A stretch of 64,000 bases of DNA, taken from IMG/VR virus record IMGVR_UViG_3300035092_000015, positions 16,876-80,875 of that record; one strand, given 5' to 3'. This document shows, piece by piece, positions 7,947-15,971 of this stretch. Source of the stretch: a virus. Position 1 is the stretch's first letter. The number at the start of each line of letters is the position of its first letter. The position numbers were made by a program, and so were the translations under genes. A model generated the notes under the pieces. It was not told the DNA's origin, searched no databases, and was given only the letters and a program-made list of their open reading frames with translations.

Positions 7947-8788
7947 AAGACCACCCCGGGGTGTAGTTGACGCATGATCTCGATCGGCACCGGGCGGTAC
8001 CGGTCGCGGAAGCTGCGCGGGCTGCGCCCCGCCTGCAGATGGGCCTGGTATAGCGCGTTCTGCTCGGCGAAGGTCAGATCTTCGAACTCCACCCGCAGAC
8101 TGTGCCGGGGCGGTAGCTTCGCCCGGTCCAGCTTCTCCCAATCGATGAACCCGACCGCCTCGGGGTCGCTGTACGGCCCAGCCTGCGGGTCGTCGATAGT
8201 CCGGTCGGTCCAGGCTTCGAACGGCTGCCACCCCCGGGCGGTCGCGGCGGCAGCGGCGCCCCGGTCTGGCCCGTCGACGCACCACAGCTGCTGGTACAGC
8301 CGGTCGATCCGGTTGTGGGTGCGGGCGGTGACCCGGTCGAACGTTGCATGCCGCCACAGGTGCAGGTTCGACCGGGGCAGGTCACTGATACTGGACAGGT
8401 AGACCAGCCCGTACCCGCCGCGTCCCATCGCCTGCAACCGGCGGGCCACCCCGATCGGGTCGACCAGTGCCAGGACCGGGGCGACCCGGGCGATCCGCTG
8501 TGCGATCGCCGGGGTGACGCTGGCCTGCCGCCCGCTGTGTAGCCCTTCGACGGTTTTACCCCAGACGGCTGCCTCGAGCGCGATCTGGTACAGGCTCATT
8601 CCCTGCTCAAGCAGCGCCTCGATGTGCAGCCGGGTGGGGAGGGCGTTGATCCGTGACTGCCAGGTCCCGTAGGCGAGGGCCCGGGTGCGGCGGGCTTTCA
8701 ACTGCCGCCGGTATTCGGCGCAGTCGGTGCAGCCGACGTGGTAGCGGGCTCGGTGGTTGGGGCAGATTCGTGGCTGTGGCGGGACCAT
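7943..8788 (-). CDS. HTH DNA-binding protein with N-terminal Cys/His motif
   Basis: A 281-residue protein starting at ATG 8788. Residues 8-21 (CPNH...HVGCTDC) hold Cys and His that could bind a metal. Residues about 60-95 (LLEQGMSLYQIALEAAVW, then a VEGLHSGRQ turn) form a helix-turn-helix like those in actinophage regulators. The C-terminal half carries no enzyme motif that I recognise. It lies at the junction of the glycosylation and DNA-metabolism parts of the operon, so a regulatory role is plausible. Confidence 0.6.
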   Translation of the reverse strand: MVPPQPRICPNHRARYHVGCTDCAEYRRQLKARRTRALAYGTWQSRINALPTRLHIEALLEQGMSLYQIALEAAVWGKTVEGLHSGRQASVTPAIAQRIARVAPVLALVDPIGVARRLQAMGRGGYGLVYLSSISDLPRSNLHLWRHATFDRVTARTHNRIDRLYQQLWCVDGPDRGAAAAATARGWQPFEAWTDRTIDDPQAGPYSDPEAVGFIDWEKLDRAKLPPRHSLRVEFEDLTFAEQNALYQAHLQAGRSPRSFRDRYRPVPIEIMRQLHPGVVL

Positions 8789-9237
8789 GGATCTCTCCGG
8801 GGTGGCGGGGCGTCGAACAGGGTGGCGGGTGGTTCGGCCAACTCGGTGGCTCCCCACGGGGTGAGCCAGACGGGGCAGTTGTGGATGCGGGCCCGTTCGA
8901 CACAATCGGCGGTGCCGGACGACTGGCCGGGCGGACCCGGGAAGGCCAGGCAGCAGTACGCGTAGGGCCAGTTCTCGGCCCACATGTGGGCGTTACGGAT
9001 CGGACCGGCGCGGCGACCCATCCGCCAATCAGCCGGATACGGAACCTGGTAGACGTCGGGGTGGTCCTGCTCTTCGACCCAAACCCGGACGATCTCATCC
9101 AGCCCCCGCTCCGCAGCACCGTGCACGACCTTGAACAGCTCACCTCGGGCGATGGCCACGTCGCGCAGCAGCCCGAGCGCCTGCCGGGGCAGGGTCGGTG
9201 GGGCGTAGAACCGCCAGCCGGTGGCGACGATCAACAT
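8698..9237 (-). CDS. SLOG-family (DUF2493-like) nucleotide-binding protein
   Basis: A 179-residue protein starting at ATG 9237 after GGAGAG; an in-frame ATG 12 bases upstream lacks this spacing. The N-terminal LIVATGWRFY, HGAAERGLDEIV and a RRAGPIRNAHM segment match DUF2493/SLOG proteins, which bind nucleotides or related ligands. The Pro/Thr-rich C-terminus (after about 145) looks disordered and overlaps the start of the next gene by 91 bases, an unusually long overlap that could mean the neighbour starts further in. Confidence 0.7.
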   Translation of the reverse strand: MLIVATGWRFYAPPTLPRQALGLLRDVAIARGELFKVVHGAAERGLDEIVRVWVEEQDHPDVYQVPYPADWRMGRRAGPIRNAHMWAENWPYAYCCLAFPGPPGQSSGTADCVERARIHNCPVWLTPWGATELAEPPATLFDAPPPRRDPWSRHSHESAPTTEPATTSAAPTAPNTGGS

Positions 9238-9407
9238 GCGGCTCTCCATCCCGGGCGGGATTCGCGGGCGACAGTGGCCATGATCTGCTCGGCGCAGCGG
9301 CGGTGCAGGTAGCGGGTACCGTCCAGGGTTTCGAGGGTGCTGCACGGTTGGCGGCAGCCGGCGCACAAGCCCACCCGGGGCGGGGTGGATCTGCGCAGCC
9401 AGTTCAT
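9231..9407 (-). CDS. Small zinc-motif protein (58 aa)
   Basis: The ATG at 9407 overlaps the preceding stop (ATGA) and the stop overlaps the next gene. The sequence has LCAGCRQPC near residues 14-22 and HRRC at 35-38, giving a C-x2-C...H-x2-C metal-binding pattern, followed by a basic helix. It fits exactly between two other genes, which supports its reality. Role unknown; probably nucleic-acid or protein binding. Confidence 0.65.
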   Translation of the reverse strand: MNWLRRSTPPRVGLCAGCRQPCSTLETLDGTRYLHRRCAEQIMATVARESRPGWRAAC

Positions 9408-9682
9408 GGCAGGTCCTGCTCCGGCGGGCCGGTCTCACCCTCGTCCGCCTCGTCCGGCGGTTCGGGGGTTGGGGCGGTGGCGACGTCACCAGCGGGGTCG
9501 ATGTCGCGCCAGCGGCTGTCGCCGGGGCGGGTCCCGCCGTGTCCGAGCGGACCCTCATATTCGGCTAGCCACGTCTTGGCCTTGTCCAGCCAGGGCGTGG
9601 CGTCGCCTGGCTGGATCCCACGGGCGATGCTGTTGAAAAGCCCGGCGGCCCGCTCGAGCAGGTCCTGGTCCTTGCTATTCAC
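9404..9682 (-). CDS. Hypothetical protein (92 aa)
   Basis: GTG 9682; the reading frame overlaps the preceding stop by 8 bases. The first 50 residues are helical; the rest is Pro, Glu and Asp rich and probably disordered. No family recognised. Confidence 0.55.
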   Translation of the reverse strand: MNSKDQDLLERAAGLFNSIARGIQPGDATPWLDKAKTWLAEYEGPLGHGGTRPGDSRWRDIDPAGDVATAPTPEPPDEADEGETGPPEQDLP

Positions 9683-10184
9683 CCTCGTCCTCCTTGCCCG
9701 GGTTCAACACCCGCTCCAAACCGGACTGGATCGCCTCCAGTTCGTGACGCAACTCGGCCTCGCTGATCCTATCGGTCTGGAACACCCGGCGGGTGTAGTC
9801 CGCCCAATGCCGGACCCCCACCCGCAGCCGGGCCACTTCCATGTCCGACAGCCGGTCAGCCGCCAGCCGCAGCGTCGTCGCGGACAGCTCAACATCGCCG
9901 TCCTCGTCCAGCGTCCCCTGCGCGGTCCGCGAGACGTACAACGCCCGCATCACCTTGCGCAGCGCCTCGTCCTGCTCCGGGTTCGCGACCTCCAGCCCGG
10001 TGATCCGCAGTTCGACCGACCGGTCCTTGTCCTCGTCCGGGGCGGGTTCGTTGCGGACTGCGTGCTTCAACTCCCCGACCACCATGATCCGGGCGCCCTG
10101 GTTGCGGTACAGCCGGTCGGCGTAAAGCTCGACCGCCTCCTGGGCGGAGGTGGACGGTTTGCCGCTGATCTTAACGGTGGTCAC
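9675..10184 (-). CDS. Hypothetical protein (169 aa), first gene of a promoter-proximal unit
   Basis: GTG 10184 follows AGGAGG. The protein is charged and mostly helical after residue 85 (a LRLAADRLSDMEVARLRVG stretch and onward), preceded by a beta-rich segment with LRITGLEVANP. It ends in TAG. It sits directly downstream of a clear leftward promoter (10215-10243), so it is the first gene of a sub-operon running left through the glycosylation block. Its function is not recognised. Confidence 0.65.
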   Translation of the reverse strand: MTTVKISGKPSTSAQEAVELYADRLYRNQGARIMVVGELKHAVRNEPAPDEDKDRSVELRITGLEVANPEQDEALRKVMRALYVSRTAQGTLDEDGDVELSATTLRLAADRLSDMEVARLRVGVRHWADYTRRVFQTDRISEAELRHELEAIQSGLERVLNPGKEDEGE

Positions 10185-10214
10185 GACTGGTTTCCCTCCT
10201 GGATGGTTCCCGCA

Positions 10215-10243
10215 AGCAAAACATGTGTCACACTGGATGTCAA
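10215..10243 (-). promoter_or_regulatory. Sigma70-like promoter for leftward genes
   Basis: Reading leftward: -35 TTGACA (10243-10238), 17-base spacer, -10 TTTGCT (10220-10215), about 25 bases before the GTG at 10184. The spacer carries CCAGTGTGACACA, the reverse complement of a motif (TGTGTCACACTGGATGTCA) that recurs in the promoter at 26135, so both may bind the same regulator. Confidence 0.7.
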
Positions 10244-10900
10244 TCAGGCGGGGTCGGGTTCAAGACTCCAACACGGGGTCACCCGCGCCAACGCCCGCGA
10301 CTGCTGCCGGTCGACCTCGGTGAACGGATGCTGCAGCATCGCCGCCGCGATCGCACAACACACCGCCGCCTCGGCCAGGTTGTGATCCGCCTGCCCGTTC
10401 GCCCGGTCGATCTGGAAGAACGGCCACTGCTCCCGGACCGCCTTGACCATCCTGGTTTTAGCCACCGCCCCCGACCCCAGCTGACCCGTCCCGGTTGCGT
10501 AGATCTTCAACTGTGGCGACGGGGCGATATACACCGGGATCCGGTCGGTCAGCAGAACGTCGATGATCAGACACCACATGTACGACCGTTCGATCTGCCC
10601 CCCGTACGATTGGGCCATGTCCAGCCCCTCGATGCACACCGCGTCCGGTTTGAACCCAGCTGCGTACCCGCCGATCTGCAACGCGAGTGCGGTCAGCTTC
10701 GGGATCCGTATCCCCCACGGCTGGATGGTCAGTTTGTCCTCGCCGAACAGACGGCATTCGCCGCTGGACAGCGCCACCCCGGTTGCGCGCAGCGACATGT
10801 CGATCCCGGCTGTCCGGATCGCGGGCTGGCTCGAGCGAAGCGGCAGGATCTGTGCGTCTACAGCCGGGCGTTCGATGGTAGCAGCGGTCTGATCGGCCAT
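10244..10900 (-). CDS. RuvC/RNase H-fold nuclease (Holliday-junction resolvase-like)
   Basis: A 218-residue protein starting at ATG 10900 after AAGGAG. RTAGIDMSLRATGVAL (29-44) carries the first catalytic Asp (D34), AVCIEGL (87-93) the Glu (E91), and NGQADHNLAEAAVCC near residue 185 the last acidic pair (D and E), the layout of RuvC-type resolvases. Phage versions cut branched DNA during recombination or before packaging. The gene's start overlaps the DnaQ-like gene by 43 bases. Confidence 0.78.
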   Translation of the reverse strand: MADQTAATIERPAVDAQILPLRSSQPAIRTAGIDMSLRATGVALSSGECRLFGEDKLTIQPWGIRIPKLTALALQIGGYAAGFKPDAVCIEGLDMAQSYGGQIERSYMWCLIIDVLLTDRIPVYIAPSPQLKIYATGTGQLGSGAVAKTRMVKAVREQWPFFQIDRANGQADHNLAEAAVCCAIAAAMLQHPFTEVDRQQSRALARVTPCWSLEPDPA

Positions 10901-11583
10901 CGCCCGTCCACTCCTTCTGTCGGTTTCTGGTTCTTGCGCAGGTACTCGGCGAACGACGCGTCCTGCTTCTGCTTCCACTCGACCTGCAGCTGGTGCAGCT
11001 GCGGTACCGTCAAGCTGCCCAGGGCGGGGTAGAGCCGTCCGATCCGCCACACCACCCGGGCGGCTGCGAACGCATCATAGGCCGACCCGTGTGCAGATGC
11101 AGCATCCCAGGGGATCCGGTATTGGTTCGCGAGGGTCTCGAGCTTACGGCTGCCTTTACGGTACGGGTCGACTGCTTTGTCCAGGACGAACGCATCCAAC
11201 GCGAAGATCTGGCACCGGTCGGTCAACGGCGCCACCCCGTACAGGCGGCAGTTCCGGTCCAACATGGTCAGGTCGAACGGGACGTTCATCCCGACCAGCG
11301 GGGTGTGTTCGTCGACCATGATCGACAGGACCTGGCACAACGCCTCGAGCGTCTCGGCCGGGTCCGCGCCGTTCTCCTTCAGGAACTGCAGCGAGATTTT
11401 GTGTATCTCATACCCACCGGGCGGGTCAGTCAGACCCGGGTGCAGCAGGTATTCGGTGGTTTCGGCGGGCGGGGCGGTCCGGGGGATATTGATGACCGAC
11501 GCCGACAGGATCAGATCCCGCTCGGTGTCGACACCGGTCGTCTCGCAGTCGAACCCAACCATCGGCCCGTCGGTCCAGGTCAT
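10858..11583 (-). CDS. DnaQ-like DEDDh 3'-5' exonuclease
   Basis: A 241-residue protein with ATG overlapping the preceding stop. MVGFDCETTGVDT (8-20) gives D12 and E14; a MNVPFDLTML segment gives the second Asp; HGSAYDAFAAARV gives the His and last Asp of DEDDh exonucleases. Likely a proofreading or DNA-processing nuclease that would serve a polymerase encoded outside the window. It ends in TAG. Confidence 0.85.
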   Translation of the reverse strand: MTWTDGPMVGFDCETTGVDTERDLILSASVINIPRTAPPAETTEYLLHPGLTDPPGGYEIHKISLQFLKENGADPAETLEALCQVLSIMVDEHTPLVGMNVPFDLTMLDRNCRLYGVAPLTDRCQIFALDAFVLDKAVDPYRKGSRKLETLANQYRIPWDAASAHGSAYDAFAAARVVWRIGRLYPALGSLTVPQLHQLQVEWKQKQDASFAEYLRKNQKPTEGVDGRWPIRPLLPSNARL

Positions 11584-11933
11584 CGCCGGACCCACCCGGC
11601 TTGGCGCAGCCCCTCGAACAGCTGCTCGGCCGGTTGGTGCCAACGCATCCACACCTGGCCGTTGGTGTATGCGCTGGTCTGGGTGGGGATCGGGCCTTGC
11701 CGGTCCAGGACCATCCTGGACAGTTCGACCTGCCATCCGCCGTCCGCGTCCATGTATCGGCGTCGAACCTCGACCATCGGCCCGTCGCCCGGGTCGTCCT
11801 CGTGCGGGAACAGCACCACCCCGTCGCGGCCGTCCGGCAGGGCTCCGGTGGTCCGCTGGACGTGCCACAACTCATCGGCGTTGGACATCTCGCTGGCCGT
11901 CTCGTAGACCGGCAGCCACAGGGTGATCTTCAT
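11580..11933 (-). CDS. Hypothetical protein (117 aa)
   Basis: ATG 11933 overlaps the upstream stop (ATGA). It is beta-rich with many Trp and charged residues (MKITLWLPVYE, then a DADGGWQVELSRMVLD strand pair). It sits between the exonuclease and a membrane protein in a tightly coupled run. No family recognised. Confidence 0.6.
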   Translation of the reverse strand: MKITLWLPVYETASEMSNADELWHVQRTTGALPDGRDGVVLFPHEDDPGDGPMVEVRRRYMDADGGWQVELSRMVLDRQGPIPTQTSAYTNGQVWMRWHQPAEQLFEGLRQAGWVRR

Positions 11934-12148
11934 GCCGCGAACCACATGAACAGGTGGATCAGCCCGAACACGCACGCGACCGGGATCAAAGTGACCAGCC
12001 CGATCACGGAGCCAGCGTCCAGCTTCGGACGCCACCACTCCCACGAACACAGGCACCGGCCGGCGTACCGCAGCTGGTCCTGCCAGACCCACAACAACAT
12101 CGGGCCGACCACAGCCACGACCGGCAACATGAGATAGAGGGCGATCAC
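11930..12148 (-). CDS. Two-pass membrane protein (72 aa)
   Basis: GTG 12148 follows GGAGG and overlaps the preceding stop (GTGA). Two hydrophobic segments (about 2-20 and 46-70) flank a short loop with CLCSWEWW. Probably an inner-membrane protein with both ends on the same side. Role unknown. Confidence 0.6.
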   Translation of the reverse strand: MIALYLMLPVVAVVGPMLLWVWQDQLRYAGRCLCSWEWWRPKLDAGSVIGLVTLIPVACVFGLIHLFMWFAA

Positions 12149-12423
12149 TTTTTCCTCCGGTACCGTTTGGCGTCGGGGCAGGTTGCGAAATGCGGCAGGT
12201 GCAACGTCCCCGGGGTTTTGGTCGCGATCTGGGTGTTGGTCAGGACCACCGCGAGCGGCGAGTCGAGCCCGGTGTCGCGCAGCTGAATGTTGCCCTTCGG
12301 GTCGGGGTTGGCCTCGACCAGCATTCGGTCTCTGCTGGTCGCGGCCCACACCAGCTGGGCGTCGGTGCATTTCGCCGAGTCGCACCACGGCCCGACCGGG
12401 AACCGGCTACCGGTCAGATCCAC
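12145..12423 (-). CDS. Hypothetical Cys-containing protein (92 aa)
   Basis: GTG 12423. WCDSAKCTDAQLVWAAT near residue 13 and HFATC near residue 78 hold paired Cys/His. The middle has ANPDPKGNIQL and VVLTNTQ strands, a pattern I associate with small actinophage proteins of unknown role. The tail is very basic (a KRYRRKK end). Metal binding is possible. Confidence 0.6.
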   Translation of the reverse strand: MDLTGSRFPVGPWCDSAKCTDAQLVWAATSRDRMLVEANPDPKGNIQLRDTGLDSPLAVVLTNTQIATKTPGTLHLPHFATCPDAKRYRRKK

Positions 12424-12769
12424 CGTCGTCCCCGTCCAGTTCGGCTGCGATCTGCCCGTAGCGGCGTTGGTACACCTCGACCAGCGGTTCGGCCTTCTCC
12501 CGCTCCCACCAGCTGTTCAGATATATCAAGGTCCGTTCAAACTCGGCCCGTTCGACGAAGATCGCGCTGTGCACGACCCGGCGCAGCGGGTAGGCCGGGT
12601 CGGGGCAGCTGCCGATGAAGATCCCGACCTTTCCGTCCTCCATGATGGCCGACCACATGATCTTCGTGTGGTTCTCCTCCGCCAGGTGGGCGAAAAGCTC
12701 GTACGCGACGGGGAACCCGTCGGGCTGCGCTTTACCGTCCCAACCGAACGGGGCAGGTTCACGAGCCAT
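12407..12769 (-). CDS. Hypothetical protein (120 aa)
   Basis: The ATG at 12769 lies inside the end of the preceding gene (11-base overlap). The protein has alternating strands and helices (MWSAIMEDGKVGIFIGSC, then a long WWEREKAEPLVEVYQRR helix) and an acidic C-terminus. No catalytic motif visible. It is coupled to the RDF-like gene. Confidence 0.55.
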   Translation of the reverse strand: MAREPAPFGWDGKAQPDGFPVAYELFAHLAEENHTKIMWSAIMEDGKVGIFIGSCPDPAYPLRRVVHSAIFVERAEFERTLIYLNSWWEREKAEPLVEVYQRRYGQIAAELDGDDGGSDR

Positions 12770-13991
12770 GACGCGACCCCAACCAGGGCAAGAACCCCTC
12801 AAGCTCGACGGCGGTCGCCCGAGCCAACTCGCCGGGCTGCCCGCGCCACTCGCCGTACAACTCCCGCAGCTTCGACATAGACCACTGCCGGGCGCCGGCC
12901 AACGTCGCGACCTGGTTCCACAGGGCCATACGGTCGGGGGATGGTGAACTCGACGGTGCGGGTGAGGAGGTCGACGAACTGGTTGATCCCGGTCCGGCAG
13001 TACCGGCAGGGGCAGCGGCGTTGCCCGACGGCGGCGGGTCGGCGAGCGATGCCCGGCGGGACTGCCACGCTTGCCGCAGCGCGTCCACCTGCTCCGGTTG
13101 GAGCTTGCCGATGTTGTCCTGGATGTGGCCGCTGACCTGCTTGAGCTTGTCCAGTGTGTCCGCCTGGGCGATCCCACGCCACAAGCTGTTGAAGTCCCAT
13201 GTGTCCTCGGCGGGGGTTGCGGCGGCGGGCAGTGCGAGCGGTTGCGGGCCGGGCTCGAGCGCGGGGGCGGGGCGGGCCTCCAATGCCGGCGCGGCGGGTG
13301 CGCCGAGCAGCGCCACCGCCGGGGTCATGTCGATGTGCAGGACCGGGACCATGAACCGGGAGATCATCGTCTTATCTGGGTTGCGCGGATCCGGGACCTC
13401 CGCCTGCCGTTCCTCCATCTCCAGCCGGGCCGGGATGTGGCGGCCCAACGCAGTCAGCAGATCCACCGCGCCGGGCAGTTCGGCAGCCGCGTTGTACCCG
13501 TGCGACTCCAAACGCCACACACCCATCCCAGGGGTGTCGGCGAGCATCAAGGACACCCGGGTGGTCGGTTTACAGCCGGCTTGTTTCTTGTCCGCCGGGT
13601 CCGGCCCGCAGACACACGGCTGGTCCTCCAAAAGCTCCCGCAGCCCGTCGCAACGACGGGAACACCGGCCGTTGGTCCACTGCTCGTAGTATTGGCTGCA
13701 GGCGTTCGGCGGGACGATGACCTGCAAGCTGGTCTTGTCGATCACCACCTGGTGCTGCAGGGCGCCGTGGTCGGGTTGCCACGGTTCAGGTTCTCCGCCG
13801 TACACCAACGCGACCTGTTGGATCAACGTCTCGGACCGGGAGGTCAGCCGGAACCGGTCGAGTTTGACCGGCTCCTTGTATTCCTTGCCGGCGCGGCTGG
13901 TTTTCGGGCGGCTGGTGCCGAGCCGGATCCGGCCCACTTCGACCTGCCGCGCCTGCACGTCGGCCAGCCGGCGGGGGGTAGGAAGCGTCAT
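12759..13991 (-). CDS. phiC31 gp3-like recombination directionality factor homologue
   Basis: A 410-residue protein. The first about 225 residues follow the phiC31 gp3-like family: VGRIRLG, VKLDRFRLTSRSETL, VALVYGGEPEPW, a Cys-rich middle (RCSRRCDG, CVCGPD, KPTTRVSLML), GMGVWRLESHGYNAAAEL and a closing MVPVLHIDM strand. In phiC31 this protein makes the serine integrase run excision. Here a C-terminal extension of about 180 residues, with a Ser/Pro-rich linker and two helical segments, roughly doubles its length. No integrase is visible in the window, so whether it still acts as an RDF is open. Confidence 0.7.
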   Translation of the reverse strand: MTLPTPRRLADVQARQVEVGRIRLGTSRPKTSRAGKEYKEPVKLDRFRLTSRSETLIQQVALVYGGEPEPWQPDHGALQHQVVIDKTSLQVIVPPNACSQYYEQWTNGRCSRRCDGLRELLEDQPCVCGPDPADKKQAGCKPTTRVSLMLADTPGMGVWRLESHGYNAAAELPGAVDLLTALGRHIPARLEMEERQAEVPDPRNPDKTMISRFMVPVLHIDMTPAVALLGAPAAPALEARPAPALEPGPQPLALPAAATPAEDTWDFNSLWRGIAQADTLDKLKQVSGHIQDNIGKLQPEQVDALRQAWQSRRASLADPPPSGNAAAPAGTAGPGSTSSSTSSPAPSSSPSPDRMALWNQVATLAGARQWSMSKLRELYGEWRGQPGELARATAVELEGFLPWLGSRHGS

Positions 13992-14368
13992 GTGTTACGC
14001 ACCGCCTCGAGGGTCTGTTCGAATGTCGGCTCGTGTGGTTTGCGGTTGACCTCGCCGACCAGCGTCAGCCAGGCGGCGAGCCGGAACGCGGCGGCGCTGT
14101 CGAGCTTCCGGCCGGACGGGTTGAGCAGGATGGTGGTCTGCAGGCCGGTGCTGCCGACCATGAAGTCGTTGGTCGCGTCGACCGGGGTGGCGAACTTGGC
14201 GGTCTGCAGCCGCAGACGTTCGACCTCGGTATTCTGGTAGCCGGTGTACCCGCTGCGAGCCTGCGCCGCAGCCTTGTCCACGACGCCTTTCGGGGGCGGT
14301 TCGGTGTACACCCCATGCACCACCGCGCCGTTCAACCCGATGTCTGACACTAGCACAAACACATCCAT
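13988..14368 (-). CDS. Hypothetical protein (126 aa)
   Basis: ATG follows GAGAGG. It begins as MDVFVLVSDIGLNGAVVHG, a beta hairpin-like start, followed by a helical region (an EVERLRLQTAKFATPVD stretch) and a helical C-terminus. Its stop overlaps the RDF-like gene by 4 bases. No family recognised. Confidence 0.6.
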   Translation of the reverse strand: MDVFVLVSDIGLNGAVVHGVYTEPPPKGVVDKAAAQARSGYTGYQNTEVERLRLQTAKFATPVDATNDFMVGSTGLQTTILLNPSGRKLDSAAAFRLAAWLTLVGEVNRKPHEPTFEQTLEAVRNT

Positions 14369-14379
14369 GGCGGTTCCTC

Positions 14380-15756
14380 TCAGAACGGCAGCGGCTCGTC
14401 CAACAGAGCCAGCTGTGGCGGGCCGATCTTGAACTTAGACGACATCGTGGCGGTGGTCACCGACCCGGCGGCTTTGATCAACTCCGCGTTGGCGGCGAGG
14501 TCAGCCGCGATCGCCGCTTGGACGCGGGCTTTCTGCGCCTGCGCGACCGGCGCCAGCGGCAGGTCGGGCAGCGGCGGTTCCTCCTCGGACAGCCAGGAAT
14601 CGAGCGGATCCGGCCCGTTCGACATGTTCTCGGTGCCGGCGAAATGCTCCTGCGCAGTCCGGTGGACCCCATGCGGGTCGCCCATCTCACACAGATAGCA
14701 GCCCGGCTCGAGAGCCAACTCGATTGCCTCTTGGACCGCCGCGAAGTCCACCCCAGCCGGGTCGTCCTCCGCGACATCCATCACGGCCAGCGCCGCGTCC
14801 GACACCTGCGCCCGGATGGGCATCTGATCCAACGGCGGATCGAACGGCTTCTTCCCGATCCCGGTGATCCACCGGTACGCCGTCAACACCCCCAGGAACG
14901 CGTCGAACGCACCATCGTCCGACAACATCGCCTTGAACGTGTACGATTCCGGGCGCAGCTGCAACACCGCCCGCGCCCAGGTCGACGGCGCCTCGAACTC
15001 CTGCCCGTCCGACAACATCGCCACCTGGCACCGCTCGTACGCTACCGCCTGCAACGGCATGTCGTAGTACAGCCGCTCGTCCGGCTTCTCCCGGGTCTTG
15101 TAGTCCACCCGGATAAGCTCCGCGTCCCCACCGCCGACCCGGTCCAGGAACTCATCCGCCCACCGCGACGCGCCCCGCCGGACCCACACCGCCCCGTCCG
15201 ACGTGCCGGCGTAGCCGTGCAGGCGGTTCAACAACGTCACCTCGGTCTGCTCCCACGAACCGGCCCCATCCGGGCCATTCGGGTGTAGACCGTAGTCGGT
15301 CACCCACTGGTGGAACTGGTCCATGTACGGGCGGACCTCCGGACGGATCGAGATCTGCGACCCACCCCCGAGAATCCACGCGTTGATCGCCTCGTGCACC
15401 TCCGTCCCCTCCTGCGATCGGCGGTTCGACTCCGCCTCATGCCGCCACGCGACGCGGCGCCACCAGCAACGTTCGCACCGGCCACACGGGCAACGTTCGC
15501 AGGTCTGGCCCCGGCCGTGTTTCAGGTAGCACTTGTTGAACGTGTTCCCGCACGCTGGGGTCATCTGCGCAGCCCAGATCGCCGGCAGGTTGTCCACCGC
15601 ATAGTCCGCCGCGACCATTCCGGCCCAGATCTTCAACGCCGCCTTGTCCACCAGGTCCAGGATGGTGGTGACCGAGTCGAACCGTTCATTGGTCAACGGA
15701 TGCACGTAGTACTTGCCACCGGCTGGGTTGGTCTGACGGTTGGCCGGTTCAGCCAC
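14380..15756 (-). CDS. RecB/Cas4-like PD-(D/E)XK exonuclease
   Basis: A 458-residue protein. H121 lies in GTEVHEAINAW, D187 in GYAGTSDGAVW, D218-Y-K220 in RVDYKTREK, and the Q236...Y240 pair in DMPLQAVAYE; this His-Asp-DxK-QxxxY order is the RecB/Cas4 nuclease motif set. An unusual Cys cluster (C69, C76, C86, C89, C91, C94, C97) lies upstream of the nuclease core and could hold a zinc or iron-sulfur centre. Probably processes DNA ends in recombination together with the RuvC-like and DnaQ-like enzymes. Confidence 0.82.
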   Translation of the reverse strand: MAEPANRQTNPAGGKYYVHPLTNERFDSVTTILDLVDKAALKIWAGMVAADYAVDNLPAIWAAQMTPACGNTFNKCYLKHGRGQTCERCPCGRCERCWWRRVAWRHEAESNRRSQEGTEVHEAINAWILGGGSQISIRPEVRPYMDQFHQWVTDYGLHPNGPDGAGSWEQTEVTLLNRLHGYAGTSDGAVWVRRGASRWADEFLDRVGGGDAELIRVDYKTREKPDERLYYDMPLQAVAYERCQVAMLSDGQEFEAPSTWARAVLQLRPESYTFKAMLSDDGAFDAFLGVLTAYRWITGIGKKPFDPPLDQMPIRAQVSDAALAVMDVAEDDPAGVDFAAVQEAIELALEPGCYLCEMGDPHGVHRTAQEHFAGTENMSNGPDPLDSWLSEEEPPLPDLPLAPVAQAQKARVQAAIAADLAANAELIKAAGSVTTATMSSKFKIGPPQLALLDEPLPF

Positions 15757-15943
15757 TGGACAGCTCCTGTTCGAACAGACGGTGCACGGCTGCGGCGGGG
15801 ATCCGCCACCGCTTGCCTGGACGGATGGCCTCGATCCGGCCGGTCCTAGCCCAATCGGACACAGTCCGGCGGGACAGGCGCAGCATCTTGGCGACCTCGC
15901 CGGTGGTGTAGGTGCAACGTTCGCGTGGCGGGTGGTACGTCAT
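15749..15943 (-). CDS. Excisionase-type (MerR/HTH_17) DNA-binding protein
   Basis: A 64-residue protein, about one winged-helix domain: YTTGEVAKMLRLSRRTVSDW (12-31), then the wing RTGRIEAIRPGKRWRIPAAA. This is the HTH_17/excisionase pattern. It could bend DNA for prophage excision with the RDF-like protein or regulate transcription; no binding site can be identified by eye. It overlaps the nuclease gene by 8 bases. Confidence 0.8.
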   Translation of the reverse strand: MTYHPPRERCTYTTGEVAKMLRLSRRTVSDWARTGRIEAIRPGKRWRIPAAAVHRLFEQELSSG

Positions 15944-15971
15944 CGGAGGTGGCGCTCCTGCGGGTCCGGTG

